A DNA stretch of 11,635 nt from Baffinella frigidus (lineage: Eukaryota; Cryptophyceae; Cryptomonadales; Baffinellaceae): NCBI GenBank assembly GCA_026770585.1, contig MU646340.1:33704-45338 (forward strand), written 5' to 3'. The notes below the pieces were generated by a model. The model had not been told where the DNA came from. It worked only from the letters and a program-made list of their open reading frames with translations, and searched no databases. Every line of letters starts with the position of its first letter. The stretch's first letter is position 1. Shown here in pieces: positions 1 through 8,426 of the stretch. The translations under genes were made by a program, and so were the position numbers.

Positions 1-20
1 AGGGCGGGCGGCAGGCAGAC

Positions 21-3000
21 CTGTCGCACTTGGAGTGGATCTTGTTGAGGAGAGCCGTCGCGGTGGGCCCCCAGGGGTCGGAGGCCTTGACGCCGTGCTG
101 GGACGTTGCATGGGCGTCGCTGCAGAAGCCGCACACGGCGGGCGCCGCGCACCGGGAGGGGCCCAGGCACTCGGGATGTACCTTCCGCGGGCACCTGTCG
201 GGACAGGAGACGTGTGACTCAGCCAGTCAGCCAAGTCAGGGACAGTGTGCCTCAGCCAGCCAGCCAAGTAAGGGACAGTGTGCCTCAGCCAGCCAGCCAA
301 GTCAGGGACAGTGTGCTTCAGCCAGCCACGCCAAGCCAGGGAAATTTCACCGGGACTCGGTCGCTGCTCAGTCGAGGGTGGAGGGTGGGGCGGCTACGTT
401 GGGCAGCCAACAAGCTCGCCTTCTTCCCGGCACTCGTAGCACTGCAGGCTGAGAGTGTCCACGAAGCTCTTGGCGGCCTGCCCCCCGACCGCGTGGCTCG
501 GCTCGCCGCCCTTGCCCTTCCGCCCCACGCCGCTGCCGCGCCCCGTGTCGAAGATCCACGAGAACTGCTTCGTCTTCGCCGATCCTCCTGTGTCAGGGTT
601 CAGGGTTCAGGGTTGAGGGTTGAGGGTTTGGGGTTGCGGGTTGAAGGGTTGTGGTTTTGGGGTTTAGGGTTGGGGTTTAGGGTTTGGGGTTTAGGGTTAA
701 AGGTTGGGGTTTAGGGTTTGGGGTTTAGGGTTTGGGGTTTAGGGTTTGGGGTTTAGGGTTGAGGTTTTATGGTTTCGGGTTGAGGGTGTATGGCTTCGGG
801 TTTCGGGTTTCGGGTTTCAGGTTCGGGGTTTAGGTTGTAGGGTTGACCACTGGCCGACGCGAGAATCTTGCGCTCCTCTTCCTCATCCGCCTTCGAAACC
901 TGCCGGGACCACCAGCACCCTCCAATCACGCCACGCCACACGCCACCGGCCCCAGGACGAGACCCTGTCTCCAGGACGAGGAGACTGCTGTGCAGTTATG
1001 TTCAGTTATGTCCAACGAGGAGAGTTTAGTTATGTCCAACAAGGAGACTGCTGTTCAGGTAGGTTCAGTCATCGCTGTTCAATAACGAGGCGCACGGCAG
1101 GGACGCACGCCGCAGTGCCAACCGCAGTGCGAGAATCGCGAGAAGGCACACGGGCTCTTGCAGCAGCCCCGCGCGCCGATAACAACCATAGGGCCCTAGG
1201 CGTAGGCCTACGGTACCGTTTCTAGGAGGAGGCGATTTCTGATGCGCGAGGTGCCCCTGTACATGACCGCCGCACGCCCACCACCGTGCGTCTAGAGTGC
1301 GCGAAACCCTCGCCCCCAACCCCTCTCGCAGGCAGGCCCGCGCGTGTTTTCAAAGCGGTGAGGAGATGTGAGGAGGAGCAGAGCAAGTCGGATACAGCAT
1401 CATTCCCCCCCTAACTTTACAAAAAAAAACGTTCACTCGATGGACTACGAAGGTTTCGTTGTGGCTGGATTTTAGGGTGCAACGTGACCAGATTTGCAGC
1501 AGAACAGCGTTGAAGTTAATTGTCTCTGGGCAAGTTGACTTTTGATGAAAGGTTCGTGGTCCACCGTGTGGAATGGGCGCAGACCTGAGATGAAAAAGAC
1601 TGAGACAGAGGTAGGAGGAGGGGCAGAGAAAGTCGGGCGGGCGCAGACCTGAGACATGCGTTCGATGACGTGCCACTCGGCCTCGTGGCGCGGCCACCCC
1701 TGAAGATGCACCTCGAACTTCGCATCCTCCATGGCCGCCTGCATCCAGGGGAACCCACACACTCAACCTGCTTCCAGGGGAATCCAGACATGGCAGGTGC
1801 CCCGATCTCATCCTCACGACCATTCCTCAGGAATACGATTTCCCATGGAGGATTGGAGCCTTTCCTTCAGATATTAGGCTAAAGACAGAGCAAATACGAT
1901 TGACGTCCTGAGCAAATACGATTTTCAGCAAATACGATTGATGTCCTAAGACAATACGATTTCCTCAGAAATACTCACCGGGATTAGATCCAGGGGAACG
2001 CAGACACTCGACGCACGGGATGCTGGAAAGCTGGCAGCGAGCAAGCCACCCACGAGGCAACTATTGGGCAAATCGATGGTTTCTTGAGTTAACTCCCTTA
2101 CAAATGCGCCCGGAATCCGGGCGCATCTGTGGGAGATTGACTTAAGATTTGCCCCTGGGCTGTCTCCTGGGTGGGAGGGCAAGCGAGCAAGGAGGCGCGT
2201 GCGAGGTAGCTAGCTAGCTAGCGCAGCTCCGTCGACGACGCCCCCCTCTCCCCTCTGCCACCACGGCAGAAGGTTAACGGGCCTGCGAGCGATCGCTGCA
2301 TCTGTGCTTCGCCACACTGCCCAATGCCGGATACACAGCCCGCAACCTGCCAACTCTACACAGCATGAACCCGACCGACCGATCCACCACGGCATCTTCG
2401 AATCTACCCTGCCGTGAAATGCACGCACCTTGCCGACACCTTGCCCGAGATGCACGGCGATGATCTTGCCCTTGTGTCTCGTCTCGTGGAATGGGTCCTC
2501 GCAGTAGCAGTCGGTGTCGATGAAATCCTGCCCACCCCACCCGCGATACGGTCACCCAGCAGGGAATCACCACCAGAGCACTCGCCTGCGAAGCACAGGC
2601 AGCATTCCACGCACGTCGCGCATCCACGTGTATGTCAAGCTGAGAAAAGGCAGCGGGCTTTACCTGTTCTGTGTATTTCTCTCGTCCCTCGAGGAGCGGC
2701 ACTGGCTTCATGTCATGCACCTTGATACAGATCCTCCGAAGTCGAACAACCTTCCTCTTGTCAGAGGCGTCCACGTCCCGTCCTGTGGGTTGCGCAATTT
2801 AGCATCAGCCAGCCGGCCAGCGTAACCTACGTGCTTACCAATCACGCGCGGCTGAGAGTGCTCTCGCGTGAGTCAGCGCACCATACTTGCGTACCACCTG
2901 CGGCTGATGGAAAGTGCTCTAGAGTGGGCGGGAACCACCTGACGGAGAGCCGCCATCTGGCCAAGAATCGTCCCTGCGGCCCGGAAAACGTGGCCATCAG

Positions 3001-3542
3001 TGAGGCCACACACACTGCCGAGAACTTCAAATCACCGTGCGTACGCGGCACCGCTCAATGTTTTCAGGGAACAGATCTCTCTATCTGCGATCAGGAAATG
3101 GAGCGCACATGACGGCGTCATGATCGAGCCGCTCTGCCTTCACCCGAGCTTTCTTGTCTGCAGCAGCGCCTTCCGGGTCCCTCGTCGATCGCCGCTTCGC
3201 GGCGTGTTCGGGGGCCGCATGGGCCTCTTCGGCCTCAGCCTTGACGTGCGTCTGCCTATTCGACGCCTGCTCCTCCGACAACGGTGACGTGATCGCGGGA
3301 GATTCTGCGGGATTCTCCGGGGCGTCCACCCTTTCCCCGCCCATGGAGACGCCCTCGGCCGGCGGGGCTGCAGCGTCTGGGGGGCGCTCCGTGGCGTCCA
3401 CACTCTGCCTGCACACAAGTGCACCTGACGACTCGTTGATTGCCTCGTCCCCAAGTGCAGCTGACGACTCGTCCATTGCATCGCCTCCACCTAGCAATCC
3501 GTCCATTGCCCCGCCTCCAGGAGCACGTTGCGCCTCGTCCAT
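21..3542 (-). CDS. PHD-finger / chromo-barrel-like nuclear protein, 8 exons, 3' end outside window
   Basis: Exons on the minus strand: 3542-3109, 2973-2939, 2782-2664, 2527-2429, 1738-1649, 899-848, 587-398 and 194-21. All have GT-AG borders, and the phases join into one frame of 397 residues that continues past position 21. Residues 1-144 are acidic, with DAMDESS-type repeats, two psi-K-x-E (VKAE) sites that suit SUMO attachment, and a basic stretch (KRR, DKKARVK) that suits a nuclear signal. Residues about 197-259 (KGKIIAVHL, then KFEVHLQGWPRHEAEW) resemble a chromo-barrel/Tudor-knot fold, which binds methyl-lysine or nucleic acid. Residues 326-364 form a full C4HC3 PHD finger: C326, C329, C338, C341, H346, C349, C361, C364, with the Zn ligands split between the last two exons. 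The start is the first in-frame ATG, in a good context (gcaATGG). A chromatin-reader role is inferred. I do not recognise a named orthologue. The 35-nt second exon is the least certain part. Confidence 0.8.
220..341. repeat. 33-bp minisatellite, about 3.7 units
   Basis: Units begin at 220, 253, 286 and 319, each of the form CAGCCAGCCAGCCAAGTCAG followed by GGACAGTGTGCCT. The array lies inside intron 7 (397-195) of the PHD gene. Its period is a multiple of three and it is open in several frames, but the surrounding splice phases show that it is intronic. Confidence 0.85.
588..847 (-). repeat. PHD-gene intron 6 made of degenerate telomeric repeats
   Basis: On the plus strand the whole 260-nt stretch is TTTAGGG-like (TTCAGGG, TTGAGGG, TTTGGGG, TTTCGGG). 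In the middle (about 656-758) it takes a higher-order form that alternates TTTAGGG and TTTGGGG. On the sense (minus) strand it begins GTCAACCC and ends CCCTGACACAG, giving phase-1 splicing between exons 6 and 7. No clear flanking duplication remains, which together with the sequence decay suggests it is older than the CDC14 copy. Confidence 0.85.
1166..1263. mobile_element. Short terminal-inverted-repeat element family B, degraded copy 2
   Basis: Bases 1231-1263 match the reverse complement of the family B left arm at about 29 of 33 positions (TTTCTGATGCGCGAGGTGCC). The opposite arm near 1166-1188 is much decayed, so the outer limit is approximate. It lies in intron 5 (1648-900) of the PHD gene. 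Confidence 0.5.
1447..1570 (+). repeat. Dispersed repeat family C, copy 1
   Basis: Shares AAGTTAATTGTCT, AAGTTGACTTTTGATGAAAG and flanking bases, including CGTGACCA, with 10444-10568 in the same orientation. It lies in intron 5 of the PHD gene. No coding capacity is seen. Confidence 0.65.
1831..1965. repeat. Cluster of AATACGATT short repeats
   Basis: Five or more copies of AATACGATT, several as AGCAAATACGATTGAYGTCC, spaced irregularly in PHD-gene intron 4. They could be decayed tandem units or a cluster of binding sites; nothing decides between these. Confidence 0.6.
2054..2177 (+). mobile_element. Foldback (MITE-like) element family A, copy 1
   Basis: Starts GAGGCAACTATTGGGCAAATC and folds back on itself: arms GGGCAAATC (2066-2074) and GATTTGCCC (2146-2154), with a long inner stem through AAATGCGCCCGGA/TCCGGGCGCATCT. 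A near copy in the same orientation lies at 9132-9252. It sits in intron 4 (2428-1739) of the PHD gene. No protein is encoded, so it would be non-autonomous. Confidence 0.7.
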
Positions 3543-3600
3543 TGCCAGAGAAGGGCAGGCGCGTCGATCCCACCGCGTTTGAAAGAAATCCGATTCAACT

Positions 3601-3612
3601 TTTGACGTCAAA
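3601..3612. promoter_or_regulatory. Palindrome TTTGACGTCAAA, copy 1 (CRE/bZIP-like)
   Basis: Perfect 12-bp palindrome with core TGACGTCA, 59 bp upstream of the PHD-gene start codon. The identical 12-mer recurs 109 bp further on. bZIP binding is inferred from the known consensus. Confidence 0.45.
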
Positions 3613-3709
3613 GATGACAGCTCCTGTCCTGAGGCGGGCCGCTGGGTGCTGATTTCAGTCAACAGGAAACGTGTTGGCTAAATGTACAACATTTTGAATC
3701 CTGTGGAAC

Positions 3710-3721
3710 TTTGACGTCAAA
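3710..3721. promoter_or_regulatory. Palindrome TTTGACGTCAAA, copy 2
   Basis: Second identical palindrome, between the two divergent start codons. Its right edge overlaps the outer arm (AACCACCC) of a wider inverted repeat. Confidence 0.45.
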
Positions 3722-3925
3722 CCACCCAAGATCAGACGAAAAGCAATTGCAAAAGTCAATTTCCCGGATTTCAGGGGGAATACACGCCAAAAGTGGATAT
3801 CGGGAACGAAATCGGTTCCCAATAACCGATTTTGTTGTGGATAAGATTTTACAATTGCTCCGCGTAAAATCTAGGGAGGGTTGACATGTTGACTAAATTA
3901 CGTTTCAGAAATCCGGGGGGTGGTT
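3720..3925. repeat. Foldback region with nested inverted arms
   Basis: Outer arms AACCACCC (3720-3727) and GGGTGGTT (3918-3925) and inner arms CCCGGATTTC (3763-3772) and GAAATCCGGG (3908-3917) are inverted copies. Two perfect 9-bp hairpins sit between them. It may be a decayed miniature inverted-repeat element now forming part of the promoter region. Confidence 0.45.
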
Positions 3926-3996
3926 GGTGGTTCTGGGCTTGGAAGTGCGGCCTCGCTCGACCCCGTGGGCGGCTATAGCCACAGCCAGGCGCACCG

Positions 3997-6900
3997 ATGA
4001 AGAGCTTCACCAGCCGTATCGGTCTGACCTCTAAGAGCAGCTCGTCGGCTCCGAAGGAGAGCGCGTCGAAGCTCCCTGTCATTTCCTCGGTCAGAACCCA
4101 CTCGGCGCCGGACTTTCGACCCCAGCTCAACCGCTAACATGGCGTCTCTTTTTGGGTGTGGCAGCCTCATGGCCTGAATTTCGACCCGCTAGCTTCTTCC
4201 ATGCTCTGTTCTGCCCCATCCCTGCACTACTCCTAATGATATCGGTGGGGTCTCTGGCAGAGCGCGAAGCCGGTTGTTGTGGCCAGAGTCAGCCCCCCCA
4301 TCGCGGCGGCGCCGGCAGCGCCCGTGTCCGCCAACGGAGGCAGGGTTGTGGAACCGCAGGTCGCTTCCGTTCCTCTCCTGAAGCCGCTGCATTTTCTTGT
4401 ATCTTTCCCCGCAACGCGATTGCAGAAATTCAATGCAGGGGCGCATGAGGTGTTGTCTGACCCATTGCCTGGCTGGAACACAGAAATGGATCGTGGGCAA
4501 ACAGTACCCCGTGATCCCGGGCGAGCTGTTCTACATGTCGATCCGCAATGAGGCCAAGCTGCGGGAGCTGCAGGACTGGCAGGTAATTGCAGCATTCAGG
4601 CATGTACCGTGTGTAAGGATCCTCGGTGTTGGCCGAGTGGGGCGGGACAGCTAGGGACAGCTACCGGATGTGCGTGCACGGGAAGCAGTTGGACATGGCT
4701 GGTGTGTCGCTGAGCGCCACGCGAGCGCGATGTGGCGAGGACGGTGGTTGGCGCTGATGCCCGAGGGCAGAGGCACGCTGGGTCTCATTGGGGTCTGGCT
4801 TTCCTGCCTGGTATCAGGGTGGGCTGTGCTGCGGTCCGGGGCGGAGTTTGCGGCGCTGACGCTGCCCCCCCTCCCCCCCCTGCTCTCTGGCGCAGCGGGA
4901 GAACGGTGTGAACGTGGACAGGGTGTTCGTGACGGCGCCGGAGGAGCTGCAATACTTCCCCTTCTGCGCTGACTTCGGCCCCATGAACTTCGGAATGACC
5001 TACAGGTCCCCTGCCACCCAGCCAACCCGCCAGCCCGCACGCCAGTGCCACGCCCCGCCCACCGCCCCACTCACATCCCGCCCACTGCTCACATTCGTGT
5101 TGAACGTTTTTACGGGCAAGCCAGAGCTACTGGTGTCTCTTGGCGATTGGCGAGGTTGGTGGGGGGGTGGGGAGAGGTTGCCCCCCTTGCAGCCGGATGT
5201 GCATGTTGCATCGTGTAGCTGGAAACGGCGTCTCGCAAAAACAGCAAGGCGGAGAGACGGCGGAGGCACGCGGGGGGCGGCCTCGGCCTCACAGGTTGGA
5301 TGCAAGCAGGCACGGGCTCCCTGGCCTGGATACTGCCGTCCTGGCGACGTCCCGCAGTCGTGACCGGACGGACGTGAGCACGGATACGTACGGTAGGAGG
5401 CTAGCGCCTACGGGTGGGACTGGTTGTTGGTACCACGCGAGCTGTGAGTGGTGCAACCTACCAACCTAGCCAGCTAGCAGTGAGTAGTTGAGTGGTGGGT
5501 GAGCGGAGGCAAGAGGGGCCGGACGTTGTTCGTTGTGAGGGCTGACGTGGGGTGGGTGGCACGTGCTGAGTGAACCAGCATGTGCTGACGGACGTGAGGT
5601 GGGTGTCTGTGTGGTGGTGGCAGGTTCGTGGACATGCTCAACGAGGCGCTGGGCCAGGCGCGGAAGCTCGGGAAGAAGATCGTCTACTACTGCTCTGCCG
5701 ACCCCGCCGAGCGCACCAACGCCGCCACGCTCATTGCGGCCTACCTGGTCCTCGACCGCGGGTGGACGCCCGAGGAGGCGATCGCGCCCCTGTCATTTGT
5801 CGGGCGCCAGCCGTTCCTCCCGTACCGCGACGCGTCGTTCCAGCCCGTGATCTTCGAGCTGGCCATCATCGACATCCTGCGCGGGCTGCGGAAGGCGGTG
5901 GACTTGAAGATCATCAAGATGAAGTCGTTCGACCTCGAGTTCTACGAGCACTGCGACCACCCGTCGATGGCCGACCTCCACGAGATCATCCCGGGGAAGT
6001 TCGTGGCGATGAAGGGCCCGCACACGAAGAGCTACTACAAGGACGGGGTCCAGTTTCTCGCGCCGAGCCACTACTTCGAGCTCTTCAAGCGCTTGGGGGT
6101 AACAACCCTAAACCCTACACCCTAAACCTAAACCCTAAACCTAAACCCTAAACCCTAAACCCTAAACCCTAAACCCCAAACCCTAAACCCTAAACCCTAA
6201 ACCCTAACTCAGGTAACAGCGGTGGTGCGCCTCAACGACGAGCAGTACCCAGCCAAGGCCTTCACGGACGTGGGCATTCACCACCACGACATTTACTTTG
6301 ACGGTACCCCCCCACACACATTCGACACGCTGGTCCTTGTGTGTCTAGGCTGTAGGATCTAAGGGCGCCTACGAATTCAAGGTTATAAGTGACACGCGGG
6401 CCGTGTAGCGTTAAAAGTCCTCTCTGCACGCACTAGGATCTAAGGGCACCTAAGAATGCAAGGTTATGAGTGACACGCAGGTCGTGTAGCGTTGAGAGTC
6501 CTCTCTGCTCGCAAGTGTGCGCTCGCGATGCTGGTGGGGTGCTGGTCGCGTTGCATGCTTCGAGTCTCTTCCTTTCGCTCCTCGCGTCTGCACCGAGGAG
6601 GCATGCACAGATCTTCTGCATCACAGCTGTTCTTGGTTTCGCTCTGGCAGCGTGGATAAGTAACGTGCGGTTGGTGTCTGGCGGCAGATTGCACGGTGCC
6701 CAACGTAAGCGTGGTGAACCGATGGTTCGAGATGTGCCGGGAGGAGAAGGGCTCGATCGCGGTACATTGCAAGGCGGGGCTGGGGCGCACGGGGACACTG
6801 ATCTGCCTCTGGATGATGCGCAAATGGAAGTTCACGGGGCGCGAATGTATAGGATACATCCGGACGATTCGACCCGGGTCGATTCTGGGGCCGCAGCAGG

Positions 6901-7980
6901 AGTACTTACTCGAGATGGAACAGGTATTTGCCCCGCACCCTCCCCCCCCTCACCTCTCTCCCGTCTGCAAGCAAGCGCCATCTCCTTCCCCCCTCCTGCC
7001 GACACGAAAGCATCCCCCCACCCTCCGGCCTGCACGCAAGCGCCTGCAAGAAACCCCCTCCCGCCTGCAGCCGTGGCAGCCCGTTTGGTGGCGCGTGCTG
7101 GCCGCAGCCCTGCCGCACGTAGGCTTCCTCATAACCGTGCGTCCCGAGGTACCCTTAGAGCCTGGATGTCCACACCGTGCGAGGCCGCGCGGCAGGAGCT
7201 GCCTCCTGCGAGCCGGAGCGGCACGTCCTGCACTGTTGCGTTCCAACGAGGCGATTAACGTCTAGTCGCGTCGTGAGGAATACCGCAGGGGCAGTGTGGG
7301 GGGGGGCGTGTTTGGCACGGAGGCGGTGTGGGGGGGTGCCGGCGCCGGGTTTGTTCGTGAAACATCCATGAGCGAGAACCGGCGACGGCCTGCAGCTCAC
7401 GCTAGCCGCTGGTCATTTCTATCTGTGGATGCACTAGCTAGGTCTGTCTGTGCGACTGCGTGCGGCTGACGCTGGGTCGTGTGTCTGTAGCTGGGTCGTG
7501 AAGTGAGTCTGCAGCTGACGCTGGCGATTCCTGTGTGTGTGAGCAGACGATGCACGCCATGGGGGATCCTGATACAGAAACGGGGAGGCTGAAAGATGGA
7601 GCGGCGAGTCGGAGTACGCCCCTTGCCCCCTTCGCCCCCCCTCCCTCAGTACCCCGCATCCCCTCCGCTGCAACACCTGCGTGCCGTGTGCGGGCGATGG
7701 CGGTGCGGGGTGGGGATGCACGTGGTGCCCGGTGTGATACACTCCTGGCTCCGCGACCGCTCATGCTCGTTGGTGCCTGGCACTGGAACGTCGCTGCTTC
7801 TGGCTTGCCCCCCCTGGTCCCAGGTCTGACATACGCCGGTGTGCCCCGGGTGCAGTGTCGGCAGAGGAAGAGGCGCGGGAGAAGGCGAAGGAGCAGCAAC
7901 GTGCCGCGGCAGCGCGCACGCTCGCGCAAGAAAACACCGACGCCATGAACCGGAGGGCCGCCACCATGAACCAGCGATGA
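3997..7980 (+). CDS. CDC14: CDC14-family dual-specificity protein phosphatase, 9 exons
   Basis: Exons: 3997-4077 or -4089 (tentative), 4261-4359, 4484-4582, 4896-5005, 5624-6098, 6213-6303, 6688-6923, 7547-7613 and 7856-7980. Phases match at every junction, giving about 460 residues. Family marks in order: FCADFGPMNFGMTYR, KKIVYYCSADPAERTNAA, FLPYRDASFQP and IIPGKFVAMKGPH of the N-terminal DSP-like domain; VTAVVRLNDEQYPAKAFTD; then the P-loop HCKAGLGRTG, with catalytic Cys at 6768-6770 and Arg at 6786-6788, followed by IRPGSILGPQQEYL. All catalytic residues are present. CDC14 enzymes remove phosphate from Cdk-type Ser-Pro sites in mitotic exit, cytokinesis, cilia or DNA repair, depending on lineage. 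The C-terminus is short, charged and Ala/Glu/Arg-rich, probably helical, unlike the long tails of animal and yeast CDC14. The gene is divergent from the PHD gene and convergent with the HECT gene. Exons 3-7 are very secure; exons 1 and 8 rest on phase and splice signals only. Confidence 0.92.
6099..6212 (+). repeat. CDC14 intron 5 made of (CCCTAAA)n telomeric repeats
   Basis: The 114-nt intron starts GTAACA and then consists of near-perfect CCCTAAA units with a few variants (CCCTACA, CCTAAA, CCCCAAA), ending CCCTAACTCAG. The first bases of the intron and the first bases of the next exon are the same: GGTAACA at 6098-6104 and at 6212-6218. Removing GT...AG restores R-L-G-V-T-A-V-V-R-L, the conserved CDC14 reading. 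CTAAC close to the acceptor could act as a branch point. The repeat is thus a spliced intron, not a chromosome end. Confidence 0.93.
6354..6515 (+). repeat. 81-bp tandem duplication in CDC14 intron 6
   Basis: Bases 6354-6434 and 6435-6515 are two adjacent copies, both starting AGGATCTAAGGGC and both carrying CAAGGTTAT, AGTGACACGC and AGTCCTCTCTGC, roughly 85-90% alike. The duplication lies wholly within intron 6304-6687. Confidence 0.85.
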
Positions 7981-8426
7981 GTGTCCCGGGGGGCGTGCGT
8001 GAGGGTGGTGGCGAGGGTGGGGGTGCTGGCGCTGGTGCTGGCGGCGTGTGTGGTGTGAGGCGGCGTGTGGTGTGGGTAGCGGTGTGGGTAGTAGGGGTGT
8101 GGTGCGAGGCGGGACCGGTGTGTGGGGGGGGGCAGAGTAGGGAAGGCGAGTGAGGGTGGGGCAGCGAGCACGCCAGGCCCACGGTGCACGTGTGAGTGAC
8201 GATGCAGGACTAAGTAGGGTCTACGAGATAGGCAGGGGGTAGGACGGTCAGGGGGCCGGACCAGGCAAGCTTGCGGAAGCGGGCAGGCGGAACCGGGCCA
8301 GGAAACGCGATAACCATCGCGTCGTGTCAGGAGTGTATTGAAGAGTTTCAAGGCGGGTTGTGCCATGCACGTTTGTTTATTTAGCTGTGGTATCTTTGGC
8401 CTGGACCCGGGGCCTGGTTTTCGTCC

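Larger units (their letters stand above)
3543..3996. promoter_or_regulatory. Shared upstream region of the divergent PHD and CDC14 genes
   Basis: This 454-bp gap is visibly richer in A+T than its flanks and holds no convincing exon. It has two copies of the 12-bp palindrome TTTGACGTCAAA (3601-3612 and 3710-3721), whose core TGACGTCA is the classic bZIP/CRE site. It also has two perfect 9-bp hairpins, AAATCGGTT/AACCGATTT (3809-3832) and AGATTTTAC/GTAAAATCT (3844-3872), and a wider nested inverted repeat (3720-3925). No TATA box is evident. A bidirectional promoter is inferred from gene layout; the transcription starts are unknown. Confidence 0.5.

Noticed and set aside
220-341. CRISPR array
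   Set aside because: Units are directly adjacent with no spacers, and the context is a eukaryotic intron.
2207-2222. TAGC tandem repeat (tagctagctagctagc)
   Set aside because: A four-unit simple repeat within an intron; too short to matter.
3849-4130. 93-codon minus-strand open frame opposite CDC14 exon 1
   Set aside because: It looks fairly coding-like (GAEWVLTEEMTGSFD), but the plus strand has the better third-position GC bias and fits the CDC14 start. Its end runs into the hairpin-rich promoter region. Not fully excluded.
6470-7258. 262-codon plus-strand open frame over the CDC14 catalytic exon
   Set aside because: It is a different frame from the one giving HCKAGLGRTG. Its length comes from high GC with few stop codons.
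7856-7948. Alternative basic C-terminus for CDC14 (RKRRGRRRRSS…)
   Set aside because: It needs a phase-0 entry into the last exon, whereas exon 8 ends in phase 1 and gives the SAEEEAREKAKEQQR tail. Skipping exon 8 would produce it, so it remains a minor splice possibility only.
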